Assembly (NCBI GenBank): GCA_910588295.1
Contig: CAJUQO010000001.1
Coordinates: 62,001 to 126,000, forward strand
Direction of reading: 5' to 3'
Source of the DNA: an uncultured Lachnospiraceae bacterium
Lineage (GTDB): Bacteria > Bacillota > Clostridia > Lachnospirales > Lachnospiraceae
DNA: 64,000 nt
The notes under the pieces are model-generated. The model was not told the DNA's origin and searched no databases. It saw nothing but the letters and a program-made list of their open reading frames with translations. Below, piece by piece: positions 46,301 through 53,805 of the stretch. The stretch's first letter is position 1. Each line of letters starts with the position of its first letter. The position numbers and the translations under genes are program-made.

Positions 46301-46849
46301 CACCAGAAATTCTTCCAGATGCTGATAAGTGGTGGGCTTGCCGGACAGACCGAGATACAGGGGCAGATATTGTCTGTCCTTTCCCCGGAGCAGTCTTTCA
46401 AATGACGGGCTGGTGTACAGGCGGAAAGCCTCCCGCATATCTACACGGGCCAGGCGGACAAAACCGTCCAGGCTGCGGATCTCATTGCCGCCCGCCTGCA
46501 CCTTCTCCTCGCCCACGCACACCGACACCGGGATGCTGACTTCTTCCAGAGAGCTGCTGATGGTAATGATCCCCTCAAAATCCTCGCCATTTTTCAGTCC
46601 GCGGGCATCAATCACATAACGGATATGAATGGCATTTCCCGAAAATTTGTCTTTCTCCAGGACGATCCTCCTGTGAGAACTGGACATCATGCCTTTGATC
46701 CGGCTGTTATCACTGGCGGCGAAAAAAAACTCGCCCTGCTCGCTGCCGTCTGTGTTCACGGTCAGTTCGAGGCTGCTATCGGACAGGATCAGCCGGGGGG
46801 CCTGATAGATGAACCTGCCGTTTAAAAGCTGTTCCATTCTTCTCTTCAA
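43319..46849 (-). CDS. DUF5717 family large protein
   Basis: 1176 aa, soluble, with no signal peptide. The first ~300 residues are beta-rich (LELTVNTDGSEQGEFFFAASDNS; EDFEGIITISSSLEEVSIPVSV), like tandem immunoglobulin-type domains. Residues about 310-1000 are long helical repeats (ALVIRALMQRRMYTEAFDI-type hairpins), and the C-terminal ~180 are again beta-rich. It heads a three-gene unit with DUF5716 (ATPase-like) and a TPR protein. A TTG start at 46849 (AGGTG 7 nt upstream) competes with ATG 46837. It has the look of a scaffold; function unknown. Confidence 0.8.
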   Translation of the reverse strand: MKRRMEQLLNGRFIYQAPRLILSDSSLELTVNTDGSEQGEFFFAASDNSRIKGMMSSSHRRIVLEKDKFSGNAIHIRYVIDARGLKNGEDFEGIITISSSLEEVSIPVSVCVGEEKVQAGGNEIRSLDGFVRLARVDMREAFRLYTSPSFERLLRGKDRQYLPLYLGLSGKPTTYQHLEEFLVAAGKKEAVSLRIDRDEKIFDDVKRSQKDTLYIYKNTWGYVRMEIEIEGDFIQVEKKVITSEDFIGSAYGLEYVVRRERLRKGRNYGRIFIHTVYGTLVYVLTVTAQGTRDAEAARRKKEEVFLNRQLLAYCMESIDAARWKENTVDCLREIENQGRMQPAQYLYLTMLHHENREMAEAVAACWPLKETVFGDDEGELEGLALYMKKKVGLLGVQEDIRERLYSLHERNLDSFPLLWVWLEENPEFTDTRRMLELEKMEQMDCISPYFYMAVWKIIHRDINQLKKLSPMILHTLLFAIHAGRLTEEMAVKTACLAQHEKRFRPIVYRVLCACYDVKPDREVLTAIVRLVMMERPERKEYFRWYALAVEEQIRMTGLYEYYIETMQMPFTEVFPQVIRLYFVYNNRLSDSQKAFVYANVIRNQETDKVTYMSYREAMGRFALEQLDKGRMNEDYALIYQEFIRRITGQRMAEAISGVMFTQKIVCADKKIRQVAVVSPYLCQEAVYPMRDGQAFVQLYTEDEEILFEDGMKRRYGVTVPCERQRLMDCDHYVAACQAEDARSFGLLVHSMAPRLEKMPVSKDNLASFLRIAEDDRFIGECRFMAGTRVLEYYTKHDKEEMPEKVLKLILEDEFAKRNKPLVIRALMQRRMYTEAFDIVTKYGYEHIDIRHLYTLCTRIIEETHYAENDELICLAFELFGKNKVNTAILTYLRDNYVGPLSVMNDIRDRLPDKNVDSKPMDEELLILSMYVRRPLRDPEKILKSYQRGETSRMVVESFLVYCAFNWFMADDAMPNRIGSQLERLVEEKEDCNPICRLAVLKDYTYRSEMDDRQREMVRVQLDWLHRHGIRFSFYQELPPELIQAYQLEDRLFIEEKASPGDKITIYYRLVRGGAGSEEFRCEPMKDMFQGIFVKEFLLFYGETVEYYLVREHGKERIRTEMRQAVREQVEVDGYTKYQMLNRILASRQLKRQEETDKLMLDYLKQDTLSEQIFTIL

Positions 46850-46919
46850 TATCTTTCACCTGCGCTTTATCTCTTGACTGGTAGATTATATTCGTTATAA
46901 TCTCTATATGTAGACACGC

Positions 46920-46970
46920 AACTGTTCAGTATCTCTACAGGATAAAAGCTTTGACCTGTGCTGAACAGTT
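46920..46970. repeat. GTAAC/GTTCAG-type inverted repeat
   Basis: AACTGTTCAG (46920-46929) and CTGAACAGTT (46961-46970) are perfect inverted arms, with a further ACAGG/CCTGT pair inside. It lies in the divergent intergenic space between DUF5717 and the aminotransferase gene. Confidence 0.65.
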
Positions 46971-47032
46971 ACGACACAACTGTTATAAATTATACACGAA
47001 TGCTTGCTGTGATGCAAGTAGAGAGGACAGAC

Positions 47033-48136
47033 ATGGGCGGTATGCTGAAACATAAAGACCATTTTCACGGAAGTGACCTTGAAAAGATTGAAGAACTCTA
47101 TCATATAAAAAAGGAGGATATCACCAGCTTCAGCGCAAATGTGAACCCGCTGGGAATCAGTTTCCGGCTGAAATCGGCCCTGGCCGAGCATCTGGATGTG
47201 ATTACCTCCTATCCCGACCGGGAGTACACGGCCCTCCGGCAATGCATCGCCGGGTATGTGGGCGCCCGGACGGAAAACGTAATCGTGGGAAACGGCTCCA
47301 CGGAACTGATTTCCCTGTTTATCCAGATCCGACAGCCGAAAAAAGCTATGATCCTGGGGCCCACCTACTCGGAATATGAGCGGGAGATCTCTCTGGGAGG
47401 CGGTATGACCGTCTACTATCCCCTGAAAGAAGAACAGGATTTCGTGATGGATGTGGAGGATCTTTGCGGACGGCTTAATGATTCCCTGGAGCTTCTGGTG
47501 CTGTGCAATCCCAACAATCCCACCTCCTCGGCGGTAAAAAAGCAGGATATGCGCCGGATCCTGAATACCTGCATGGAGCACGGCATTTTCGTGATGGTAG
47601 ACGAGACTTATGTGGAATTCGCGCCGGATGTCCGGGAAATCTCCTCCGTGGCCCTCGCCAACGATTACGATAACCTCATCGTGCTGCGGGGCACATCCAA
47701 ATTTTTCGCCGCGCCCGGGCTGCGCCTGGGGTACGCCATCACCGGAAACATGGATCTGATCCGGAAAATCAACACCCGGAAAAATCCCTGGACAATCAAC
47801 TCTCTGGCGGAGCTGGCCGGACGGCTGATGCTCACCGATGACGAATATATCGAGCGTACCCGGAACCTGATCGGCAATGAGAGGGAACGGATCTGCCGGA
47901 TTCTGGATCGATGGGATTCGGTAAAATATTATAAGCCTTATGGGAATTTCATTCTTGTCAAGATCCTGAAAGAGCATGTGGACGCCCAGCTGGTTTTTGA
48001 CTGCTGCATCCGCAAAGGGATGATGATCCGGAACTGCTCCAGCTTCCCCTTCCTGGATTCCCGCTATATCCGTTTCTGCGTGATGCAGCCGGAGCAGAAC
48101 GCACGGCTTTTGGAAACTATGGGGGAAATGCTGTAA
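47033..48136 (+). CDS. PLP-dependent aminotransferase (HisC/CobD-like, class I/II fold)
   Basis: 367 aa. The start is ATG 47033 (AGAGG 6 nt upstream); upstream codons run through the repeat. Core motifs are FSANVNPLGISFRLK (residues about 30), VGNGSTELISLF, LCNPNNPTSSAV, VDETYVEFAPD and the PLP-Lys in RGTSKFFAAPGLRLGYAI. The SKFFAxxGLRLGY form and the N-terminal NVNPLG are seen in threonine-phosphate decarboxylase (CobD) and histidinol-phosphate transaminase. No his or cob genes are adjacent, so the substrate is undecided. It is convergent with metY. Confidence 0.82.
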   Translation: MGGMLKHKDHFHGSDLEKIEELYHIKKEDITSFSANVNPLGISFRLKSALAEHLDVITSYPDREYTALRQCIAGYVGARTENVIVGNGSTELISLFIQIRQPKKAMILGPTYSEYEREISLGGGMTVYYPLKEEQDFVMDVEDLCGRLNDSLELLVLCNPNNPTSSAVKKQDMRRILNTCMEHGIFVMVDETYVEFAPDVREISSVALANDYDNLIVLRGTSKFFAAPGLRLGYAITGNMDLIRKINTRKNPWTINSLAELAGRLMLTDDEYIERTRNLIGNERERICRILDRWDSVKYYKPYGNFILVKILKEHVDAQLVFDCCIRKGMMIRNCSSFPFLDSRYIRFCVMQPEQNARLLETMGEML

Positions 48137-48152
48137 AGGGTTCCCCCCATCA

Positions 48153-49424
48153 TCATACCGCCTGCAGAGCTTGTTCCAGATCCGCCAGAATATCCTCCAC
48201 ATCCTCAATCCCGACAGACAGACGGATCAGCTCGGGAAGAACTCCCGCCTCCATAAGCTGCTGCTCGTTGAGCTGTCTGTGGGTGTGGCTGGCCGGATGC
48301 AGGACGCAGGTGCGGGCGTCGGCCACGTGAGTCACGATGGCAATCATTTTCAGGGCGTTAGTAAAACGCATGGCTCCTTCTCTGCCGCCTTTGGGGCCAA
48401 AAGAAAGCACGCCGCAGACGCCGTTCGGCAGGTATTTCCGGGCCAGATCATAGTATTTATCCCCTTCCAGGCCCGCATATTCTACCCAGGCCACCTTCTC
48501 ATGGTTCTTTAAATAGTCAGCGACTTTCTGCGCATTCTCACAGTGGCGCGCCATACGCAGATGTAAAGTCTCCAGGCCCACATTGGTCAGGAAGGCGTTC
48601 ATCGGGGACTGGCAGGCGCCCATATCCCGGGTGAGCTGGGCCACGATCTTCTGGATATAGCCGCATTTCCCGAATTTTTCCGCATATACGATACCATGGT
48701 AAGACTCGTCCGGGGTGGTCAGGCCGGGATAACGGTCTTTATGGGCCATCCAGTCAAAATTGCCGCTGTCCACCACGCAGCCGCCCACGGCCATGGCGTG
48801 GCCGTCCATGTATTTTGTGGTGGAATGGGTCACGATATCGGCCCCGAAGCTAAAGGGGGTGCAGTTGATAGGCGTGGCAAAAGTATTGTCCACGATCAGC
48901 GGACAGCCGTGCCTGTGGGCCAGCCGGGCGAATTTCTCTATATCCAGCACGGAACCGGCAGGATTGGCGATGGTCTCCCCGAATACCGCCTTTGTCTCCG
49001 GGCGGAAATATCGTTCCAGCTCCTCCTCTGGCAGATCCTGATCTGCCAGAGTACAGGCAATACCGAAACGTTTCAGCGTGACGTTCAGCAGGTTGGAGGT
49101 GCCGCCGTATACCTTGGCGGCGCAGACGATGTGATCTCCGGCCTCACAGATATTGGTCACGGCGTACAGTGTGGCCGCCTGCCCCGAGGATGTCAGCGTG
49201 GCCGCCACGCCGCCCTCCAGAGCGCAGATCTTCTTCGCCACGGCGTCGCAGGTGGGGTTGGCCAGGCGGGTATAGAAATATCCCTCTGCCTCCAGGTCAA
49301 AGAGCTTGCCCATCTCCTCGCTGGTGTCATATTTGAACGTGGTGCTCTGGGTGATCGGCAGGACACGGGCTTCGCCGTTTTTTGGTGTGTAGCCGCCCTG
49401 CACGCAGATAGTGGATTTTTTCAT
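48153..49424 (-). CDS. metY: O-acetylhomoserine sulfhydrylase / aminocarboxypropyltransferase
   Basis: 423 aa Cys/Met-metabolism PLP enzyme. The N-terminus CVQGGYTPKNGEARVLPITQSTTF, YFYTRLANPTCDAVAKKI and SSGQAATLYAVTNI are the MetY pattern; the PLP-Lys lies in DIVTHSTTKYMDGHAMAVGG. It forms homocysteine from O-acetylhomoserine and sulfide. The long insertion THVADARTCVLHPASHTHRQLNEQQ is typical. No SAM riboswitch or T-box was recognised upstream. GAGAGGAG precedes the ATG. Confidence 0.93.
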   Translation of the reverse strand: MKKSTICVQGGYTPKNGEARVLPITQSTTFKYDTSEEMGKLFDLEAEGYFYTRLANPTCDAVAKKICALEGGVAATLTSSGQAATLYAVTNICEAGDHIVCAAKVYGGTSNLLNVTLKRFGIACTLADQDLPEEELERYFRPETKAVFGETIANPAGSVLDIEKFARLAHRHGCPLIVDNTFATPINCTPFSFGADIVTHSTTKYMDGHAMAVGGCVVDSGNFDWMAHKDRYPGLTTPDESYHGIVYAEKFGKCGYIQKIVAQLTRDMGACQSPMNAFLTNVGLETLHLRMARHCENAQKVADYLKNHEKVAWVEYAGLEGDKYYDLARKYLPNGVCGVLSFGPKGGREGAMRFTNALKMIAIVTHVADARTCVLHPASHTHRQLNEQQLMEAGVLPELIRLSVGIEDVEDILADLEQALQAV

Positions 49425-49492
49425 GGTCGCTCCTCTCTTTTGTCTTTTTATGACAGTGTATCACCCGAAAGCATTTCTTTCAACCCGCGAAT

Positions 49493-49627
49493 TCATTCCC
49501 AATACCAGGGAATCTCCTCCGGCTTCAGATCCTCATCCGGCTTTGGCATATATCTCCGGAATATTTTTTCCATAGGCACGGAAACCAGCAGACAGAGGAG
49601 CCCCGGCAGCGCATAGGCCGCAAAGTC
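49493..49627 (-). pseudogene. C-terminal remnant of a membrane protein
   Basis: Leftward translation gives about 44 codons ending at TGA 49493: a hydrophobic AAYALPGLLCLLVSVPM followed by EKIFRRYMPKPDEDL and a Trp-rich end. An in-frame TAA precedes it, and there is no start. It looks like the last transmembrane helix and tail of a deleted membrane protein. The rest of the interval to 49800 has a lone CTGAACTGTTAC half-repeat at 49760 and nothing else that I can support. Confidence 0.45.
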
Positions 49628-49802
49628 TGCATTTTTTTATCCCCTCTTTTTTCTTTATGATAGCAATTTACTTCCCTTTTTTCGTGCAGATTGATCTATA
49701 AAAAATGCACTTTCGCCTAATTTTTTAAAAAGTGCATGAATAATATGGATATATCCCCGTCTGAACTGTTACATTTTATATTCTTTTCTCCTCCCCCCGA
49801 AA

Positions 49803-49831
49803 TTGACTTTTCTTCCGTCTTCTCCTATAAT
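49803..49831 (+). promoter_or_regulatory. Promoter of the satellite pduB gene
   Basis: -35 TTGACT (49803-49808), 17-nt spacer, -10 TATAAT (49826-49831). The hexamers and spacing are identical to the main BMC promoter at 24013-24041. Confidence 0.8.
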
Positions 49832-49863
49832 GGAAAACAATAAAAAACGCAGAACAAACCAAT

Positions 49864-49888
49864 GGCCTGTGCATCGGCTGCACAGGCC
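49864..49888 (+). promoter_or_regulatory. Leader hairpin before pduB
   Basis: GGCCTGTGCA (49864-49873) and TGCACAGGCC (49879-49888) form a perfect 10-bp stem with a 5-nt loop. It ends 5 nt before the GAGG ribosome site and has no U-tract, so it is more likely to affect mRNA stability or translation than to terminate. Confidence 0.5.
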
Positions 49889-49904
49889 GCCAGTGAGGAT
49901 ATTT

Positions 49905-50618
49905 ATGAATATACAGGACATTTCCACCAACTGTACCCTGACGGAATTTGTCGGAACGGCGGTTCTGGATTCCATCGGACTGGTGATCGGCGGTGTAGAC
50001 GAACAGCTCCAAAAAGCCATGGGCATTCCCGATAAATACCGGGCCCTGGGGGTGTTCAGCTCCCGTACCGGCGCCGCCGGACAGATCACGGCGGTGGATG
50101 ACGCCGTCAAGGCCACCAATACCTCCGTTCTCTCCATTGAGCTTCCCCGGGATACGAAGGGCTGGGGCGGCCACGGCAACTATATCGTGCTGGGCGGAGA
50201 GAATGTGGAGGAAGCCCGCCACGCCATAGAGCTGGCCCTGGAGCTTACCAACCGCAACGCCGGGGAGCTTTATATCAGCCAGGCCGGACATCTGGAGTTT
50301 GCCTATTCCGCCCGCTCGGGGGAAGCCCTTCAAATGGCCTTTAACGCCCCGTCGGGGGAGGCTTTCGGTTTCTTATGCGGCTCTCCCGCCGCCATCGGCC
50401 TTGTCATGGCCGACCGGGCCCTAAAATCCGCCGATGTGAAAATCATCTCCTACATGACGCCAAACCGGGGTACCAGCCATTCCAATGAGGTTATCGTGGC
50501 AGTCACCGGGGACGCCAGCGCCGTCAGAGAATCGGTGCTGACGGCCAGGGAGATCGGTCTGCAGCTCCTGATCGCCATGGGCAGCTACCCGGAGATTCCG
50601 GGGACGCCCTATCTGTAA
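49905..50618 (+). CDS. pduB: Satellite BMC-T shell protein (PduB/EutL-type tandem domain)
   Basis: 237 aa. NCTLTEFVGTAVLDSIGLVIGGVDEQL, IELPRDTKGWGGHGNYIVLGG, AGHLEFAYSARSGEAL, SPAAIGLVMADRALKSADVKIISYMTP and GTSHSNEVIVAVTGDASAV follow PduB almost block by block: two BMC domains forming a trimer with a gated pore. The ATG at 49905 has GAGG 7 nt upstream; earlier in-frame codons overlap the promoter. The main locus has a PduT-type trimer but no PduB, so this gene, 26 kb away and transcribed alone, probably completes the same shell. A strong terminator follows. Confidence 0.93.
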   Translation: MNIQDISTNCTLTEFVGTAVLDSIGLVIGGVDEQLQKAMGIPDKYRALGVFSSRTGAAGQITAVDDAVKATNTSVLSIELPRDTKGWGGHGNYIVLGGENVEEARHAIELALELTNRNAGELYISQAGHLEFAYSARSGEALQMAFNAPSGEAFGFLCGSPAAIGLVMADRALKSADVKIISYMTPNRGTSHSNEVIVAVTGDASAVRESVLTAREIGLQLLIAMGSYPEIPGTPYL

Positions 50619-50622
50619 AATC

Positions 50623-50675
50623 AAAAACTGCCGTGGGACACAGTCTGTACAGAGACGCCCCACGGCAGTTTTTTG
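50623..50675 (+). terminator. pduB terminator
   Basis: AACTGCCGTGGG pairs with CCCACGGCAGTT and is followed by TTTT; an A-run on the left makes it usable from the opposite side too. Confidence 0.85.
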
Positions 50676-50708
50676 CTTTTCTTTCAAATTTTGTTTTACT
50701 GACTTCCT

Positions 50709-51950
50709 TTATCGTCTGCGTCTGCGGCCCTTTCCCTGCCAGTTGGCCACCACGAGCAACGCGGCGGAAACCATAAATATCGCTGCCGCCGTCGACATGC
50801 TGACATCGTCATCCGACGGATTCACGGAAACGGATTCTCCAGGTACGGACTGTTCGGCACCGGAGGATCTGGAACCGTCTCCCAGAGCTTCTTCCGCAGG
50901 CAGATCGGCCCCGTGACCGGTCTCCGCCCCGGAGCCGCCCATGACGCTGTCCCGCCCGACCGTCCCCACCAGGCTTTCCTGCCCCGGACGGTCCCCGGAA
51001 TCCCCGTCTCCGACCAGAGCACCGCCCGCGTTTTCCTCTTCCCTGTTCCCCAGCAGTTTTTGGACGGCTTCCGGGGAGGACTGCTCACAGACAGCCTCTC
51101 GGATAGCTTCCTTGCACACGTCGCAAAATTCATATTCTTTACCCAGATACTGCATCTTACAGTTTTCGGACGGTTTGTACCACCCCGCCCTGCCATCGGT
51201 ATAAGGATATACGCCCACGCCGTCTATGCCCACATAACTGCTCCACCGGACTTTTTCCGGGTCGCTCTCCGTAGTCATATTAGGCGCCTCCTCGGCATAC
51301 TCGTCCCCGGCCCAGTATTCGTCGGCCAGCTTGGCCACCGTATGGCCCAGCTCGTGGAGCAGGATCTCCATGGAGCTCTCATGGAGGGAAGCCACGCAGA
51401 TATTCCCTCCGCTGCCCCCGTACACATTGGAATTGACGAGCAGGATACTGTAATCCGCTGCCGGCAGGATCGTCTCCTGCATCGCCTCCACCTTCTCCTC
51501 ATCCTCGGGCTCCAGGCTCAGCAGCCGCTGCATCCCATAGCTCCAGAAATGGCTGCCGAAATATGTATCGCGGGAGTCCAGATTGGCCTCCAGCACATCT
51601 CCGGCCCGGTCGCCCAGAGCGCCGGATTCCACGGAAACCGTACCATAGGCATAGATCTTGCACAGCCCGGACAGCTCGTCATAGGGAGACGTCTGCATAG
51701 CATAAACGGCGGCAGCCCTGGCCTGCTCATAAAACAGCTTCTGCTCATCTGCCGTAAATCCGTCGCCGAAAATCAACAGCACAAAAGCATCCTCGTCTGC
51801 CAGATCTGTGTCGCCATAAACCAGCATCGGCTGCCCGGCCGTCTCCAGATCGGAGGCCCGCACATGGCCCCCGACGTTTGACAGGCAGAGCATCACCGAA
51901 CCGATCACGGCAGCCCATATTAAATTTCTCTGGTGTTTTCTTTCAGCCAC
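50709..51950 (-). CDS. M64-type secreted zinc peptidase with C-terminal membrane anchor
   Basis: 413 aa. An N-terminal hydrophobic stretch (LIWAAVIGSVMLCLSNVGG) acts as signal. FVLLIFGDGFTADEQ and SILLVNSNVYGGSGG are M64 blocks; the zinc motif is ILLHELGHTVAKLADEY (HExxHxxxxxxDE). A Gly/Ser/Glu-rich linker follows, then the helix STAAAIFMVSAALLVVANW and a basic tail RRRRR, so the enzyme is held at the cell surface. M64 includes the IgA protease of Clostridium ramosum, but that activity cannot be assumed here. GTG start, overlapping the M24 peptidase gene by 31 nt. Confidence 0.88.
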   Translation of the reverse strand: MAERKHQRNLIWAAVIGSVMLCLSNVGGHVRASDLETAGQPMLVYGDTDLADEDAFVLLIFGDGFTADEQKLFYEQARAAAVYAMQTSPYDELSGLCKIYAYGTVSVESGALGDRAGDVLEANLDSRDTYFGSHFWSYGMQRLLSLEPEDEEKVEAMQETILPAADYSILLVNSNVYGGSGGNICVASLHESSMEILLHELGHTVAKLADEYWAGDEYAEEAPNMTTESDPEKVRWSSYVGIDGVGVYPYTDGRAGWYKPSENCKMQYLGKEYEFCDVCKEAIREAVCEQSSPEAVQKLLGNREEENAGGALVGDGDSGDRPGQESLVGTVGRDSVMGGSGAETGHGADLPAEEALGDGSRSSGAEQSVPGESVSVNPSDDDVSMSTAAAIFMVSAALLVVANWQGKGRRRRR

Positions 51951-53740
51951 AGACGATCTTCCTCATCCAGACAGGGGGCCATGGTCTCATATACCATGCG
52001 GTGATAATTATTCAGATTCTCCCTGTCCTCTTTACTCATCATTTCAGGCAGAATAGCGTCCAGATCAATCGGAACATAGGTAATATTCTCAAAACGCATA
52101 AACTGCCCATATTCATTCTTACTGTCTTTGACACAGACCAGCTCGTTTTCAATACGGATACCATACCGGCCCTCCATATAAACGCCCGGCTCATCCGTAG
52201 TCACCATGCCCTCCTCGAGCACCGTCGCCGAATCCTTCCGCATACGCCAGCGGAAACCGTTGGGGCCCTCATGGACATTGAGCAGATAGCCGTTTCCATG
52301 ACCCGTGCCGCATTTATAATCGATTCCCTGCTTCCACAACGGCGCGCGGCAGAGAATGTCCAAATTCAACCCCGAACACCCATGAAGGAACCGGGCATTG
52401 GCCAGAGCCAGATTGCCGATACACACGCTGGTGTACATCCGTTTTTCCTCGTCGGTGAGGCTGCCCAGTACGATTGTCCTGGTAATATCCGTGGAACCTT
52501 CCCGATAATGGCCGCCGGAATCCACCAACAGCAGCCCCTCCGGCTTTAATTCCACGTTGCTCTTCTCTCCGGGCTGGTAGTGCATCATGGCCGCATTTGG
52601 GCCGTAAGCCGCAATCGTCTCAAAAGACAGATCCAGAAAGCCCGGCTGGCGGCGTCTGCACCCGGCCAGATATTCACTGGCGGACAGCTCCGTGATTGTC
52701 TCTTTGCCCACATGTTCTTTGACCCAGCGTATGAAATGGATCACAGCCGCCGCATCCTGTACATGGGCCTTTCGGATATTTTCAAGCTCCACCGGATTTT
52801 TGATTGCTTTCATCCTCTGCTCGGGATTCACCTGATCAACGATCTGATATTCGTCCAGGATACTGTTCAGCAGACTGTAATTGACGGATTTTTTGTCCAG
52901 CAGGATCCGGTTATAAGGGGGCAGATCCCCTAAAGTCTGATATACCTCTTCATAGGGACGCACCTGCACCTGCTGTTCTTTCAGATATGCCTGTACCTCC
53001 TCGCCCAGCACCCCCATGTCCGCATACCAGGTGCACCAGTTTTCCCCCATCAGCAGGTAGGACATGACCACCGGCACATGGGGAATGTCATTTCCCCGGA
53101 TATTTAAAATCCAGGCGATATCGCACAGGTCGGACAGCAGATGGAGGTTGGCCCCCGCCTTTTTCATCTCAGCGCGCACATCAGCCAGCTTCTCCTTCGC
53201 GGATCTTCCCGCATAGCGTTCCTCAAGGATCCAGGCCGGATGCACCGGGAAAGACGGCCTGTCCTTCCACAACTGCCCCACCAGATCCTCCGATGTATGG
53301 AGCCGGGCCTGCTTTTTCTCGACGATCTTCGCGTATTTTTCACCGTCCACGGCGCTGACCACCCGCCCGTCAAAGGCCAGGCAGCCGCCCTCCTCCAAAT
53401 GGCGCTCCACATATTCCCGTATCGTGGGCACGCCCTCCTCCTCCATTTTCTGGAGAATGATGCCGGTGCCGCGAAGCTCCGCGGCCGCCTGGATGAAATA
53501 CCGTCCGTCCGTCCACAGACACGCCTCCTCCCGGCTGATCACCGCCGTTCCCGCCGATCCGCTGAAACCGGTAATATATTTTCTGGTACAAAAATGGGCG
53601 TCCACATACTCCGACCCGTGATAATCCTCCGTGGGAATGACCACCATGGAAATCCCCTTCTCACGCATAAGACCGCGCAGCGCCTCCACACGCGAGCGGA
53701 TCACTGCTCCTTCATCCCTGCTCTCGCCATTCTGCTTCAT
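51920..53740 (-). CDS. M24 family Xaa-Pro aminopeptidase
   Basis: 606 aa, cytoplasmic, long three-domain form. Two creatinase-N-like domains (SMVVIPTEDYHGSEYVDAHF near residue 30) precede the M24 catalytic domain, where LVDSGGHYREGSTDITRTI, CGTGHGNGYLLNVHEGPNG, VTTDEPGVYMEGRYGIRIENEL carry the five metal ligands (Asp, Asp, His, Glu, Glu). It removes N-terminal residues before proline. ATG 53740 has AGGAGG 9 nt upstream; the extension to 53854 has no ribosome site and overlaps larC. It is followed by the M64 gene in an overlapping arrangement. Confidence 0.93.
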   Translation of the reverse strand: MKQNGESRDEGAVIRSRVEALRGLMREKGISMVVIPTEDYHGSEYVDAHFCTRKYITGFSGSAGTAVISREEACLWTDGRYFIQAAAELRGTGIILQKMEEEGVPTIREYVERHLEEGGCLAFDGRVVSAVDGEKYAKIVEKKQARLHTSEDLVGQLWKDRPSFPVHPAWILEERYAGRSAKEKLADVRAEMKKAGANLHLLSDLCDIAWILNIRGNDIPHVPVVMSYLLMGENWCTWYADMGVLGEEVQAYLKEQQVQVRPYEEVYQTLGDLPPYNRILLDKKSVNYSLLNSILDEYQIVDQVNPEQRMKAIKNPVELENIRKAHVQDAAAVIHFIRWVKEHVGKETITELSASEYLAGCRRRQPGFLDLSFETIAAYGPNAAMMHYQPGEKSNVELKPEGLLLVDSGGHYREGSTDITRTIVLGSLTDEEKRMYTSVCIGNLALANARFLHGCSGLNLDILCRAPLWKQGIDYKCGTGHGNGYLLNVHEGPNGFRWRMRKDSATVLEEGMVTTDEPGVYMEGRYGIRIENELVCVKDSKNEYGQFMRFENITYVPIDLDAILPEMMSKEDRENLNNYHRMVYETMAPCLDEEDRLWLKENTREI

Positions 53741-53805
53741 GGCCCCTATCCTCCTGTTCTTTCCGTCACTGTCACGCACCGAGATAAAAAAATCCTCCGT
53801 ACATT

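Noticed and set aside
49425-49800. SAM riboswitch or T-box upstream of metY
   Set aside because: No conserved T-box sequence (AGGGTGG-type) or SAM-I core seen in the leader.
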